Shown here: positions 9,336 through 20,044 of the stretch, one piece after another | Layout of the letters: the number at the start of each line of letters is the position of its first letter | How positions within the stretch are numbered: the stretch's first letter is position 1 | From: Photobacterium sp. Ph5 | Lineage (GTDB): Bacteria > Pseudomonadota > Gammaproteobacteria > Enterobacterales > Vibrionaceae | Direction of reading: 5' to 3' | Assembly (NCBI RefSeq): GCF_022129445.1 | Contig: NZ_JADQAQ010000029.1 | Span: forward strand, 1-57,743 | Length of the DNA stretch: 57,743 nt | Notes under the pieces: model-generated | What the model was told of the DNA's origin: nothing | What the model saw: only the letters and a program-made list of their open reading frames with translations | Databases searched by the model: none | Translations under genes and position numbers: made by a program

Positions 9336-10454
9336 TCATTTCACCAATGATTTAATCAGTGAAGGCGTCACCGTGATATATTGGCTTTCGGGGTAATGCT
9401 CGGACATTGCTTCAGCTACAGACTCTGGGAACTCAACTTGCTGCCATAACACTTCTTTTAGTGCATCAATATCATCCCACTCTTTATTAAGTAACCACTT
9501 ACTAACTTCACTTGCAACATCTGGGATTTTAACCCGCCCAACACTCTCGCTATCAAGCCAAACTCGCATCGTCGTCACATCTAACGATTGAGTAACATGA
9601 GCTAATCCCATCATCGCTAACGTTGCAACATTACTACTTTGTTCAAATTGCCCTTGTAATGGCTTTAGCAATAATTTTTTCCCTAAAGAAATAGCCTCTG
9701 AAGGCAGCTCAAAACCACCGTTTGCCACGACACCTTTACAGTGATGTAAATGGTAATGAAAACCCTCTCGACTTAATGGTTTCAACTGCACATTTTGCCA
9801 TTGTGATTTGCTCTCAACATCTGGGTGATAACAAACAAAATTCACTTGCTGAAAATGAGAGAGTAAATCGGTAATTTGAGAAAGTGACTCAAAGGGTAAA
9901 TACACCAAAATAAAAGGTTGTTGATGACGACTCGGTGTATCAAAACAAGGAATAATTGGCGGTAATATTGGGCAGTTAAAATGATGCCAATGCAGACCAA
10001 TTTGATATTGAGTCGGAGCAAAATAACGCGTAAGTAGTCGATCAAATACGCTTTCATTCGCTTTGGGTACATCATGTAAAAAAGCAGCTTGATGACTTAA
10101 CGAGAGACTGGGTACTTTCTGCTGTTTTGCAGCCCATGCAGTAACGGGCTCAAAATCATTCAACACTAAATCATAACGAGATACATCTAACGTTTTCACT
10201 TCTTGTCGAAATTGCCGTAAATCAAGCTGATGCCATGTTTTTAATCGTTGGATACAGCCTTGTTCAGTAACGAAAGTCAGCCCTTTTCCCAATTGATAAT
10301 CACCAAAACAGGCCATATCAAAAAACTTATCTCTTTCCCGCCCTGAAAAATAATAATCAACCTCACAATCTAATCCATCAAAAGCACGTGCCATTTCACG
10401 AGCTCGAGAAATATGACCATTACCCGTACCTTGGATTCCATAAAGTATTTTCAT
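9336..10454 (-). CDS. MJ1255/VC2487-type glycosyltransferase
   Basis: This 372-residue protein resembles the MJ1255/VC2487 family (TIGR00661) of putative GT-B glycosyltransferases related to MurG and UGT enzymes. The N-terminus has the glycine-rich loop MKILYGIQGTGNGHISRAR, the acceptor-side signature. The C-terminal half carries VVANGGFELPSEAISLGKKL, which corresponds to the nucleotide-sugar-binding motif of this fold (glycine-rich loop, Glu, Ala-Ile-x-x-Gly). It has no signal peptide or membrane span, so it is probably a peripheral cytoplasmic enzyme. It follows a PAP2 phosphatase by only 10 bases, so the two are probably co-transcribed and may act on the same lipid-linked substrate. Substrate unknown. 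Confidence 0.82.
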   Translation of the reverse strand: MKILYGIQGTGNGHISRAREMARAFDGLDCEVDYYFSGRERDKFFDMACFGDYQLGKGLTFVTEQGCIQRLKTWHQLDLRQFRQEVKTLDVSRYDLVLNDFEPVTAWAAKQQKVPSLSLSHQAAFLHDVPKANESVFDRLLTRYFAPTQYQIGLHWHHFNCPILPPIIPCFDTPSRHQQPFILVYLPFESLSQITDLLSHFQQVNFVCYHPDVESKSQWQNVQLKPLSREGFHYHLHHCKGVVANGGFELPSEAISLGKKLLLKPLQGQFEQSSNVATLAMMGLAHVTQSLDVTTMRVWLDSESVGRVKIPDVASEVSKWLLNKEWDDIDALKEVLWQQVEFPESVAEAMSEHYPESQYITVTPSLIKSLVK

Positions 10455-10464
10455 TGTATATTCC

Positions 10465-10977
10465 TTACAAGATAAAACCGGCTAATTCAAAACAAGTAAA
10501 ACCTAATAATGCGCCAGCAACAATATCGCTAAGATAATGCACCCCCAGTAATACACGGGAGAAACCAATGCAGCTTGCCCATAGCCATACCATTTCACTA
10601 TACGAAGGATAAAAGCTTGAAATTAAGGCGGCCATCATAAAAGCTGCCGCAGTATGACCCGATGGCAAGCTATAGCGATCTGAGGGTTTTATAAAGGAGG
10701 GTAAACTAACCGGACGACTACGTTTAAAGCTATTTTTGAGCAGCCAATACAATGGGAGTTCAATCAAAAACATCAACAAACCATAAAGAATGAAAAAATC
10801 CCCGTGTTGTTGATCACCCCACCATACGAGAAAGCCAATCATGGCATATAAGTGGCCATCGCCTGTTCGTGAAACAATACGGCTAATTTTAGCCAGTGGA
10901 ATATTAAATCGATGACAGAGACATAGCGTTGAAAACGCATAATCAAAACGCTGAATGGGGGTAAGTAATGTCATCAT
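10465..10977 (-). CDS. PAP2-family membrane phosphatase
   Basis: This integral-membrane phosphatase of about 170 residues belongs to the phosphatidate phosphatase 2/BacA-independent undecaprenyl-diphosphatase group. All three catalytic blocks are present: K-N-S-F-K-R-S-R-P, then PSGHTAA, then SRVLLGVHYLSD with the nucleophilic His. Several hydrophobic segments surround them. I start at the first ATG of a pair at 10977/10974, since AAGGAGAACA lies just upstream. A longer frame to 11028 lacks a ribosome-binding site. The active site would face the periplasm or the outer leaflet. The substrate may be undecaprenyl pyrophosphate, phosphatidylglycerophosphate or another lipid phosphate. The glycosyltransferase gene lies immediately downstream. 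Confidence 0.88.
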   Translation of the reverse strand: MMTLLTPIQRFDYAFSTLCLCHRFNIPLAKISRIVSRTGDGHLYAMIGFLVWWGDQQHGDFFILYGLLMFLIELPLYWLLKNSFKRSRPVSLPSFIKPSDRYSLPSGHTAAAFMMAALISSFYPSYSEMVWLWASCIGFSRVLLGVHYLSDIVAGALLGFTCFELAGFIL

Positions 10978-11088
10978 TGTTCTCCTTTTTATAACTGTCA
11001 CTAGAATAAAAAGGACTTGTGACAACAAGGTGAAACTTCAAAGGAGAGTCAGTGACAATCTAGAAGAAAAGGAGAATCACATTAATTG

Positions 11089-11126
11089 TTAATGATTTGA
11101 CAACTATTTATCATTAAATGTTATAG
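11089..11126 (+). promoter_or_regulatory. Promoter with a dyad over its -35, upstream of leuL
   Basis: TTGACA (11097-11102) and TTATAG (11121-11126) are spaced 18 bases apart. The -35 is enclosed by TTAATGAT (11089-11096) and ATCATTAA (11110-11117), a perfect 8-bp inverted repeat. That is an operator-like arrangement. A second, weaker promoter (TTGACC 11229-11234, TATTCA 11253-11258) lies closer to leuL and would start transcription about 26 bases before it. Confidence 0.5.
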
Positions 11127-11291
11127 TCAACCTTCTCAGTGTTTTTCCCTTATTTACGGGGAAATATATCGCAATAATTAAAAATCAATTAGTTAGCGTC
11201 ATAATTATAAAATAAACATAATTATTGGTTGACCTTTGACCTGTCTATTTGGTATTCATTTGTTAAACAACTTTATATAAGTGTGTATAAA

Positions 11292-11342
11292 ATGAAAAAA
11301 CGTTTCTCTTTACTCCTTAGCCTCCTCCTTATCGTGACTTAA
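11292..11342 (+). CDS. leuL: leu operon leader peptide
   Basis: This 16-residue frame reads MKKRFSLLLSLLLIVT. It has two runs of three leucine codons, six of sixteen residues in all, and stops at 11342. It is followed by GC-rich complementary segments and the attenuator hairpin at 11387-11416, and then leuA. The segment 11346-11354 (GCGCGGGTT), right after the stop, can pair with 11389-11397 (AACCCGCGC). A ribosome stalled on leucine codons would therefore allow the antiterminator. A ribosome reaching the stop would cover that segment and let the terminator form. It is too short to be found by length alone. Confidence 0.9.
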   Translation: MKKRFSLLLSLLLIVT

Positions 11343-11386
11343 ATCGCGCGGGTTGCTTTTGAGTGGGAAACGCCACTAAAGATTTT

Positions 11387-11416
11387 AAAACCCGCGCAAC
11401 TTGCGCGGGTTTTTTC
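11387..11416 (+). terminator. leu operon attenuator
   Basis: AACCCGCGCAA (11389-11399) and TTGCGCGGGTT (11401-11411) form a GC-rich hairpin followed by TTTTTT. The left arm can alternatively pair with 11346-11354. This is the leucine attenuator between leuL and leuA. Confidence 0.9.
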
Positions 11417-11482
11417 ATATATCGACTAGCGCAAGTGAATGCGAACTAACCTGTAACGGTAATAGATTAAAAGGAAGTAGCA

Positions 11483-13027
11483 ATGAAAGATCAGGTCATT
11501 ATTTTCGATACTACGCTACGTGACGGTGAACAAGCGTTATCGGCAAGCCTTACCGTAAAAGAAAAACTACAGATCGCATACGCATTAGAGCGTTTAGGTG
11601 TTGATGTGATTGAAGCAGGCTTTCCTGTTTCATCCCCTGGCGATTTTGAGTCAGTACAAACTATCGCGAAACACATCAAAAACAGTCGTATTTGTGCTCT
11701 ATCCCGAGCGGTAGCAAAAGATATTGATGTAGCGGCAGAGTCATTGAAAGTCGCAGAAGCTTTCCGCATTCACACCTTTATTTCAACCTCAACCGTTCAC
11801 GTACAAGACAAGCTACGTCGTAGCTATGATGATGTCATTGATATGGGTGTCGCAGCTGTAAAGCGTGCGCGTAATTATACTGATGATGTTGAGTTCTCAT
11901 GTGAAGATGCCGGCCGTACACCGATTGATAATCTATGCCGCATGGTAGAAGCCGCTATCGATGCGGGCGCTAACACCATTAACATTCCTGATACCGTAGG
12001 CTACACCCTACCGAGCGAATTTGGCGGCATTATCACTCAACTATTTAACCGCGTTCCAAATATCGATAAAGCTGTTATTTCTGTCCACTGTCACGATGAT
12101 TTAGGTATGTCTGTTGCCAACTCAATGGCAGCCATTCAAGCAGGTGCTCGTCAAGTAGAAGGAACCATTAATGGTCTAGGTGAGCGTGCAGGTAACTGCT
12201 CACTAGAAGAAATTGCGATGATCATCAAAACTCGTCAGGAGTTGCTGGGTGTTACCACCAATATCAAACACGATGAAATTCACCGCACCAGTAAAATGGT
12301 TAGCCAGTTGTGTAATATGCCAATTCAAGCCAATAAAGCGATTGTTGGTGCCAATGCCTTTAGTCACTCATCGGGTATTCACCAAGATGGTATGCTAAAA
12401 AATAAAAACACCTATGAGATCATGACGCCTGAATCGATTGGCCTTAAAAACCAAGCACTAAACCTAACCAGTCGCTCTGGTCGTGCGGCAGTTAAAAGTC
12501 ACATGGATGCATTGGGCTACACCGAAAACGAATATAGCCTAGACAAACTCTATGCTGATTTCTTAAAACTGGCAGATCGTAAAGGCCAAGTGTTTGATTA
12601 TGACTTAGAAGCGCTGATGCATTTTTCTAATCTTCGTGATGAAGATGACTACTTCAAACTGAACTACCTAAGTGTTCAATCGGGTAGTGTGATGGCAACG
12701 ACCAGCATCAAGCTATTGTGTGGTGACGAAGAAAAATGTGAAGCAGCAGTCGGTAACGGTCCTGTCGATGCGTTATACCAGTGTATCTACCGCCTAACAG
12801 GTTATGACATTGTACTGGATAAATTTGATTTAACCGCAAAAGGTGAAGGTGAAGACGGCTTAGGACAAGCAGATATCATCGCTAATTATAAAGGCAGAAA
12901 ATACCACGGAACGGGTTTAGCAACCGATATTGTAGAAGCGTCTGGTCAAGCGTTACTGCACGTTATCAATAGCATTCACCGTGCAGATCAAATTGAAGAA
13001 ATAAAGCAACGCTCAGCAACTCACTAG
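11483..13027 (+). CDS. leuA: 2-isopropylmalate synthase
   Basis: LeuA condenses 2-oxoisovalerate with acetyl-CoA, the first committed step of leucine synthesis. The 514-residue protein has the HMGL-like TIM barrel: [10 protein letters not shown] at the N-terminus bears the metal-binding Asp, and [11 protein letters not shown] carries the HxH metal ligands. [14 protein letters not shown] and the linker motif [14 protein letters not shown] are also present. The C-terminal part is the LeuA dimer domain that binds leucine for feedback inhibition. ATG 11483 has AAGGAAG upstream. It is first of four tightly packed genes controlled by the leuL attenuator. Confidence 0.97.
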   Translation: MKDQVIIFDTTLRDGEQALSASLTVKEKLQIAYALERLGVDVIEAGFPVSSPGDFESVQTIAKHIKNSRICALSRAVAKDIDVAAESLKVAEAFRIHTFISTSTVHVQDKLRRSYDDVIDMGVAAVKRARNYTDDVEFSCEDAGRTPIDNLCRMVEAAIDAGANTINIPDTVGYTLPSEFGGIITQLFNRVPNIDKAVISVHCHDDLGMSVANSMAAIQAGARQVEGTINGLGERAGNCSLEEIAMIIKTRQELLGVTTNIKHDEIHRTSKMVSQLCNMPIQANKAIVGANAFSHSSGIHQDGMLKNKNTYEIMTPESIGLKNQALNLTSRSGRAAVKSHMDALGYTENEYSLDKLYADFLKLADRKGQVFDYDLEALMHFSNLRDEDDYFKLNYLSVQSGSVMATTSIKLLCGDEEKCEAAVGNGPVDALYQCIYRLTGYDIVLDKFDLTAKGEGEDGLGQADIIANYKGRKYHGTGLATDIVEASGQALLHVINSIHRADQIEEIKQRSATH

Positions 13028-14179
<1,152 letters not shown>

Positions 14180-14193
14180 GGGAGCATTGAGCA

Positions 14194-15636
14194 ATGTCGA
14201 ACACTAATAATAACGCTTCAGCTTCACCTAAAACGCTTTATGAAAAAGTTTACGATGCCCATGTTGCCGTTGCAGCAGAAGGGGAAAATCCGATCCTATA
14301 TATCGACCGTCACCTTGTACATGAAGTGACATCCCCGCAAGCTTTTGACGGCTTGCGTGAGAAGGGTCGTAAAGTGCGCCAAGTATCAAAAACGTTCGCC
14401 ACTATGGATCACAACGTTTCTACCCAAACTAAAGACATTAATGCATCGGGTGAAATGGCACGTATTCAAATGGAAACACTGGCAAAAAACTGTGACGAGT
14501 TTGGTGTCACTCTGTATGACTTAAACCACAAATATCAAGGCATTGTACACGTCATGGGGCCTGAGCTGGGTATTACTCTGCCGGGTATGACCATTGTTTG
14601 TGGTGACTCACATACCGCGACTCACGGTGCCTTTGGTGCACTGGCCTTCGGTATTGGTACCTCGGAAGTAGAACATGTCTTAGCCACTCAAACCTTAAAA
14701 CAATCTCGTGCGAAAACCATGAAGATTGAAGTTAAAGGTAAAGTAGCGGAAGGCATTACAGCAAAAGACATCGTCCTTGCCATCATAGGTAAAACAACCG
14801 CAGCTGGCGGTACTGGCTATGTCGTTGAGTTCTGTGGCGAAGCAATCACAGACCTTACAATGGAAGGTCGTATGACCGTTTGTAATATGGCGATTGAACT
14901 AGGCGCTAAAGCAGGTTTAATTGCACCGGATCAAACGACCTTTGATTATATTAAAGATCGTAAATTTGCCCCGAAAGGCGCAGACTTTGATGCCGCAGTA
15001 GAATACTGGACATCATTGAAATCCGATCCGAACGCCGAGTTTGATGCCGTTGTAACGCTCGATGCTAAAGACATAAAGCCGCAAGTGACATGGGGAACAA
15101 ACCCGGGTCAAGTGATTGCCGTTGATGAGCCAATCCCTGCCCCTGAAAGCTTTAACGATCCCGTTGAAAAAGCCTCTGCAGAAAAAGCATTAGCTTACAT
15201 GGGACTAGAAGCTGGCAAAGCCCTGTCTGATTTTACTGTTGATAAAGTCTTTATTGGTTCATGCACTAACTCACGTATTGAAGACATGCGCGCAGCAGCA
15301 GCCATTGCTAAAGGGCGTAAAGTTGCCGCTAACGTACAAGCTTTAGTCGTTCCAGGCTCAGAGCAAGTGAAAGCACAAGCTGAAAAAGAAGGGCTTGATA
15401 AGATTTTTATTGAAGCAGGCTTTGAATGGCGACTACCCGGTTGTTCAATGTGTCTGGCAATGAATAACGATCGCTTAGGTCCCGGTGAGCGTTGTGCGTC
15501 AACCAGTAACCGTAACTTTGAAGGCCGTCAAGGTCGTGATGGGCGTACTCATCTAGTTAGCCCAGCCATGGCAGCAGCAGCAGCATGTGCCGGACATTTT
15601 GTTGATATTCGCCAACTAGATGCCGCATCGGTGTAA
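14194..15636 (+). CDS. leuC: 3-isopropylmalate dehydratase, large subunit
   Basis: LeuC with LeuD forms the [4Fe-4S] isomerase that converts 2-isopropylmalate to 3-isopropylmalate. The 480-residue aconitase-like protein has three expected cluster cysteines, one in [14 protein letters not shown] and two in GCSMCLAMN. It also has MDHNVST and [20 protein letters not shown] motifs. The first 11 residues ([11 protein letters not shown]) are a polar extension that most homologues lack. The ribosome-binding site AGGGAGC precedes it, 14 bases after the leuB stop. Confidence 0.96.
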   Translation: MSNTNNNASASPKTLYEKVYDAHVAVAAEGENPILYIDRHLVHEVTSPQAFDGLREKGRKVRQVSKTFATMDHNVSTQTKDINASGEMARIQMETLAKNCDEFGVTLYDLNHKYQGIVHVMGPELGITLPGMTIVCGDSHTATHGAFGALAFGIGTSEVEHVLATQTLKQSRAKTMKIEVKGKVAEGITAKDIVLAIIGKTTAAGGTGYVVEFCGEAITDLTMEGRMTVCNMAIELGAKAGLIAPDQTTFDYIKDRKFAPKGADFDAAVEYWTSLKSDPNAEFDAVVTLDAKDIKPQVTWGTNPGQVIAVDEPIPAPESFNDPVEKASAEKALAYMGLEAGKALSDFTVDKVFIGSCTNSRIEDMRAAAAIAKGRKVAANVQALVVPGSEQVKAQAEKEGLDKIFIEAGFEWRLPGCSMCLAMNNDRLGPGERCASTSNRNFEGRQGRDGRTHLVSPAMAAAAACAGHFVDIRQLDAASV

Positions 15637-15651
15637 CAAAAGGATTTGAAC

Positions 15652-16254
15652 ATGACAGGTTTTAAACAACACACAGGTTTAGTTGTACCGCTAGATACGG
15701 CAAATATTGATACCGATGCGATTATTCCAAAACAGTTTTTGCAGAAAGTAACCCGAACTGGATTTGGTAAGCACCTTTTCCATGATTGGCGTTTTCTAGA
15801 TGATGCAGGCGAGCAGGCAAACCCTGACTTTATTATGAACGCCCCTCGCTACCAAGGTGCGAGTATTTTACTGGCACGTGAAAACTTTGGTTGTGGCTCT
15901 TCTCGTGAACATGCACCGTGGGCGCTTGCTGATTACGGTATCCAAGTTATGATTGCACCAAGCTTTGCCGATATTTTCTATGGTAACTCGATCAATAACC
16001 AAATGGTGCCAGTACGTCTATCTGAGCAAGACGTCGACACTTTATTTAAGTATGTCGATGAAAATGAAGGCGCACAGATCACTGTTGATCTTGAAAAAAT
16101 GATCGTCAGTGCGGATGGTAAAGAGTACACCTTTGAAATTGATGAATTCCGTCGTCACTGCCTATTAAATGGTTTAGACAATATCGGTTTGACACTACAA
16201 CACGAAGATAAAATTACAGACTTTGAAAACCGTATTCCTAGCTTCTTAGCGTAA
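15652..16254 (+). CDS. leuD: 3-isopropylmalate dehydratase, small subunit
   Basis: LeuD is the swivelling-domain subunit of isopropylmalate isomerase. The 200-residue protein begins [20 protein letters not shown] and has the substrate-binding loop [14 protein letters not shown] typical of aconitase domain 4. A TTG at 15646 is also in frame. ATG 15652 sits 8 bases from AAAAGGA and gives the usual N-terminus. It ends the leu operon before a strong hairpin. Confidence 0.97.
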   Translation: MTGFKQHTGLVVPLDTANIDTDAIIPKQFLQKVTRTGFGKHLFHDWRFLDDAGEQANPDFIMNAPRYQGASILLARENFGCGSSREHAPWALADYGIQVMIAPSFADIFYGNSINNQMVPVRLSEQDVDTLFKYVDENEGAQITVDLEKMIVSADGKEYTFEIDEFRRHCLLNGLDNIGLTLQHEDKITDFENRIPSFLA

Positions 16255-16273
16255 TCATACATTATCTGAAATC

Positions 16274-16307
16274 GGACGCCCAGTTTAATATAAACAGGGC
16301 GTTTTTA
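16274..16307 (+). terminator. leuABCD terminator
   Basis: The stem combines ACGCCC/GGGCGT with GTTTA/TAAAC (one A-A mismatch) around a 3-nt loop and runs into TTTTTAT. Confidence 0.85.
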
Positions 16308-16394
16308 TCTAAAATATCAAAAAGATAATGAAATTAGCCAATACTTATTACGGTCTTAATCAATATTGTTACTTATTATAATAATAGGAAGAAT

Positions 16395-17177
16395 ATGCGT
16401 ATTGTTATTGCTATTTGGCTGCTGTTATTCACTTTGCCAATCTTTGCGGCGCCAAAATCCGAACTCTGGCCATATTGGCAACCTCATGATCCTAATAACA
16501 CAAACAAGATCAGTCATCAAGATTGGCAGCAGCTACTCGATAAATATCTTGTCATTCAACCGAATCAAACCTTATTTCGTTATAACCAAGTATCACGTGC
16601 AGATAAACAAAAGCTAACAACTTATATTAAGCGACTCAGTGCCCAAAACCCTCACCGTTATAATCGTGATGTTCAATTTGCCTATTGGGTTAATTTATAT
16701 AACGCCCTAACTGTTCAACTAATTATCGATAATTACCCTGTAAAATCAATTACTAAACTTGGAGGTTTATTTAGCTTTGGACCATGGGATCAAACCATTA
16801 TTACCATTAATAATAAAAAGCTAACTTTAAACGATATTGAACATCGGATCTTACGCCCTATCTGGCAAGATCCTAGGATCCACTACGCGGTCAACTGTGC
16901 CAGCCTCGGTTGTCCTGATTTACTGCCTAAAGCATTTAATAGCGAACGATTAGACTCCCAGTTAGATCAAGCTGCCACACGCTTTATTAATAGTGAAAAA
17001 GCAGTAAAAGTAACAAAAAATGGCATCACGCTGTCATCTATCTATGATTGGTATCAAACTGATTTTGGATCGTTAACTGAGTTGCAACAACACCTTAATC
17101 ATTATCGTGTTACGCCTAACGTACAATTAACTCAGATCCGTTACACCTATAATTGGCAACTTAATCAGAAGCTATAA
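16395..17177 (+). CDS. DUF547 domain protein, exported
   Basis: This 260-residue protein has a clear N-terminal signal peptide (MRIVIAIWLLLFTLPIFAA) with cleavage expected after the AA at 18-19, so it is probably periplasmic. The body matches DUF547: FAYWVNLYNALTVQLIIDNYP, then a block with LNDIEHRILRP, then HYAVNCASLGCPDL. The conserved Asn, Tyr, Asn, His, Cys and Gly-Cys-Pro residues resemble a papain- or transglutaminase-like site, but function is unknown. It stands alone between the leu terminator and the TPP riboswitch, and an AT-rich upstream sequence must hold its promoter. Confidence 0.88.
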   Translation: MRIVIAIWLLLFTLPIFAAPKSELWPYWQPHDPNNTNKISHQDWQQLLDKYLVIQPNQTLFRYNQVSRADKQKLTTYIKRLSAQNPHRYNRDVQFAYWVNLYNALTVQLIIDNYPVKSITKLGGLFSFGPWDQTIITINNKKLTLNDIEHRILRPIWQDPRIHYAVNCASLGCPDLLPKAFNSERLDSQLDQAATRFINSEKAVKVTKNGITLSSIYDWYQTDFGSLTELQQHLNHYRVTPNVQLTQIRYTYNWQLNQKL

Positions 17178-17208
17178 CTTCGATACGGTTGCAGGTACAA
17201 TAGCTTGT

Positions 17209-17307
17209 TCTCATTGGGGAGCCATTTGGCTGAGATTGTTAGGCATACGTGCTTTATAGCAGGACCCACTGAACCTGAACCAGGTAATGCTGGCGTAGGA
17301 ATTGAGA
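17209..17307 (+). promoter_or_regulatory. TPP riboswitch (THI element)
   Basis: The conserved thiamine-pyrophosphate aptamer cores are present in order: GGGGAGCC, GGCTGAGA (17228-17235), GACCCACTGAACCTGAA (about 17263-17279) and GGTAATGCTGGCGTAGGA (17283-17300). They are closed by CTCATT and ATTGAG at the ends. A GCTCGAA/TTCGAGC hairpin (17309-17328) follows with no T run. SD-complementary CGCTCT (17370-17375) faces GGAGCG (17413-17418) before thiB. Translation control is therefore more likely than termination (inference). Confidence 0.95.
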
Positions 17308-17422
17308 TGCTCGAACATTCTTTCGAGCTCGCTGACCATTGCATGACGCAACAGCACTCAAACCTGTGCCGCTCTCTCTTTCAATTTTTGTCCCAAGGAT
17401 GCAGGACATCTCGGAGCGCATA

Positions 17423-18421
17423 GTGAAAAAAATAAACACTCTTCTTCCCCTAATCTCTCTGTCATTAGTTGCAAGCTCAGCTTTCGCCTCAGACAATACT
17501 CTTAATGTTTATACCTACAGTTCCTTTGCTTCCGACTGGGGTCCAGGTCCTGTAGTAAAGAAAGCGTTTGAAAAACAATGTAATGGTTGTACGGTCAATT
17601 TTGTTTCTTTAGAAGATGGCGTATCGATTTTAAATCGCGTTCGTCTAGAAGGGAAAAACAGTAAAGCAGATGTGTTGTTAGGGCTAGATAACAACCTAAT
17701 GACAGAAGCGAAAAATACCGGCCTATTAGCAAAAAGTGATGTTGATACCAGTAAGCTAACGCTTCCTAAAGGGTGGAGTGATGATACTTTCATCCCTTAT
17801 GATTACGGCTATTTTGCCTTTGTGTATGACAGCGATAAACTGAAGAACCCACCAGCGAGTTTAGATGCTCTGATCAAAGATCAAAATATCAGCGTTATCT
17901 ACCAAGATCCTCGTACTTCAACCCCAGGCCAAGGTCTAATGTTATGGATCAAATCGGTCTACGGTGATAAAGCCCCTGAAATGTGGCAGCAACTAGCGAA
18001 ACACACAGTGACCGTCACTAAGGGCTGGTCTGAAGCCTATAACATGTTCTTAAAAGGCGAATCAGATATGGTGCTTTCTTACACCACATCACCGGCCTAT
18101 CACATCATTGCTGAAGACAAGCATCAGTACAAAGCGGCTAACTTCAAAGAAGGCCATTACATGCAAGTTGAAGTGGCAGCAAAAATGAAAAATAGCCCAC
18201 ATCCAAAGCTTGCCGATCAATTTATGCAGTTTATTGTAAGTGATGCTTTTCAGTCACAAATCGCTACTCACAACTGGATGTATCCAGTAACAAAGCAAAG
18301 CCTACCGAAAGGTTTTGATGAACTCACCGTACCAAGCAAAGCACTTGAATTTAGTGCCGACGAAGTGGCAACGCATCGCAAAGCCTGGATCCGAGAGTGG
18401 CAGCAAGCCCTCACTCAGTAA
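17423..18421 (+). CDS. thiB: Thiamine ABC transporter, periplasmic binding protein
   Basis: ThiB (TbpA) captures thiamine, TMP and TPP in the periplasm for ThiPQ. The 332-residue product starts at GTG 17423 (VKKINTLLPLISLSL), which gives a clean signal peptide ending near SSAFA. GGAG lies 6 bases before. An upstream ATG at 17399 adds only an unhelpful hydrophilic leader. After cleavage the protein reads like an iron/thiamine-class solute-binding protein: LNVYTYSSFASDWGPGP, DVLLGLDNNLM, IPYDYGYFAFVYD and LSYTTSPAYH. It lies downstream of a TPP riboswitch, so expression should fall when TPP is plentiful. Confidence 0.96.
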   Translation: MKKINTLLPLISLSLVASSAFASDNTLNVYTYSSFASDWGPGPVVKKAFEKQCNGCTVNFVSLEDGVSILNRVRLEGKNSKADVLLGLDNNLMTEAKNTGLLAKSDVDTSKLTLPKGWSDDTFIPYDYGYFAFVYDSDKLKNPPASLDALIKDQNISVIYQDPRTSTPGQGLMLWIKSVYGDKAPEMWQQLAKHTVTVTKGWSEAYNMFLKGESDMVLSYTTSPAYHIIAEDKHQYKAANFKEGHYMQVEVAAKMKNSPHPKLADQFMQFIVSDAFQSQIATHNWMYPVTKQSLPKGFDELTVPSKALEFSADEVATHRKAWIREWQQALTQ

Positions 18422-18433
18422 TGGTTTAAGACT

Positions 18434-20044
18434 TTGAACAAACGCATTACCTTATTGCCCGGCATTATCAGTGCCGGGCTGATCACTTTTGTTGTTGTTG
18501 CCGCGCTCACCGCCTTGATCAGCCAAGCTAACGACTGGCAACTGTCAACACTATGGCATGATCCTTACCTGCGGCATGTGACAGGATTTAGCTTCTACCA
18601 AGCTATCTTATCGACTCTATTTAGCATCATCCCAGCGATTCCCATTGCTTATGCACTTTCACGACGGCAGTTTGTAGGAAAAGCTCTACTCTTACGTTTA
18701 TTTGCGATGACGCTCGTGATGCCCGTCTTGGTTGCTGTTTTTGGTTTATTATCGATTTATGGCAAAAGTGGATTGATCAGTCATAACCTAGAAATACTAG
18801 GCTTACCGCCATTGAACATTTATGGTTTAAGCGGGATCTTACTGGCGCACGTATTCTTAAACCTGCCACTGACCGTTCGTTTTCTACTGCAAAGTCTCGA
18901 TGGTATCCCCGCAGAGCAACATCAGCTTGCAGCGCATTTAGGTATTACTGGCTGGAGTAAATTTCGCTTAATTGCATGGCCTCGACTACGCCAACAACTG
19001 CCGCATATCGCGGGTTTAGTCTTTATGTTGTGCTTTACTAGCTTTGCCGTGATCATGTCGCTTGGCGGTGGCCCTAAATCAACCACTATCGAGCTCGCGA
19101 TTTATCAAGCGTTGCGTTATGACTTTGATTTAGCGACAGGTGCGATTTTAGCCTTATGGCAAATGCTACTTTGCTGCTCATTAGTACTTTTTACCCAACG
19201 TTTTGCTAAACCGCTTTCTACCCTAAACGGCTCTATCAGCAGAAAGGTAGTGAATTATAACGATACATGGCGCGCTAAATGTTGGGATGTATTCTGGATT
19301 ATCAGTGCGTTAGTGTTTGTTATACCACCGATCATTGCCGTCTTTGTATCGGGTATTAACCAGCAGTTATTTAATATCTTAGAACAAAAGCAGTTATGGT
19401 CAGCAATCACTAACTCACTCCATATTGCACTATTTTCCTGCTTATTAGCATTTTGTCTTGGCGTCATGATCCTCATCACGAGTCGTAGCTTACGCTTAGC
19501 ACGTAAAAAACTGGCTGCTGACGGGATTGAAATGATCGGCACAGTGATTTTAGTGACACCAGGGTTAGTGTTAAGTACTGGTATTTTTCTTTTACTGCGC
19601 CAATATACCGATGCTTACAGTGCTGCGTTTTGGGTTGTGGTCTGTGTTAATGCCCTAATGGCATTGCCCTATGTAATCAAAACATTAAGTCAACCAATGC
19701 TCCACCTCGCGCAGCAATATAATCAGTTATGTCGCAGTTTAGGGATGACGCATCTATCGCGATTACGTTTGGTTGAGTGGCGTGCATTACGTGCCCCTAT
19801 TGCCCAAGCTCTCGCTATTAGCTTTGTCTTATCACTGGGGGATTTAGGTGCGATTGCATTATTTGGCAGTCAAGACTTTCAAACGCTGCCACTGTATTTA
19901 TTTGAACTAATGGGCAGTTACCGAATGGATGCCGCTGCTGTTGCTGCACTGGTTTTACTTTTACTCAGCTTAGGTTTATTTAGTGCCGTCGAGTATCTCG
20001 TTGTTACTCGCCATCGCCAAGGAGTTCATCATGCTAAACATTAA
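18434..20044 (+). CDS. thiP: Thiamine ABC transporter, permease
   Basis: ThiP is the membrane channel of the thiamine/TPP importer. The 536-residue protein contains two fused permease halves, each with an EAA-type loop (AAHLGITGWSKFRLIAWPRL and the second-half SLGMTHLSRLRLVEWRAL) that contacts ThiQ. About twelve hydrophobic segments are visible. The only usable start is TTG 18434. An ATG 13 bases earlier reads into TAA after two codons. Twelve bases separate it from the thiB stop. The TTG start suggests that thiP translation is coupled to thiB. Confidence 0.94.
   Translation: MNKRITLLPGIISAGLITFVVVAALTALISQANDWQLSTLWHDPYLRHVTGFSFYQAILSTLFSIIPAIPIAYALSRRQFVGKALLLRLFAMTLVMPVLVAVFGLLSIYGKSGLISHNLEILGLPPLNIYGLSGILLAHVFLNLPLTVRFLLQSLDGIPAEQHQLAAHLGITGWSKFRLIAWPRLRQQLPHIAGLVFMLCFTSFAVIMSLGGGPKSTTIELAIYQALRYDFDLATGAILALWQMLLCCSLVLFTQRFAKPLSTLNGSISRKVVNYNDTWRAKCWDVFWIISALVFVIPPIIAVFVSGINQQLFNILEQKQLWSAITNSLHIALFSCLLAFCLGVMILITSRSLRLARKKLAADGIEMIGTVILVTPGLVLSTGIFLLLRQYTDAYSAAFWVVVCVNALMALPYVIKTLSQPMLHLAQQYNQLCRSLGMTHLSRLRLVEWRALRAPIAQALAISFVLSLGDLGAIALFGSQDFQTLPLYLFELMGSYRMDAAAVAALVLLLLSLGLFSAVEYLVVTRHRQGVHHAKH

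Noticed and set aside
17205..17423. 72-codon frame in the thiB leader
   Set aside because: It runs across the TPP aptamer, whose conserved bases explain the sequence.
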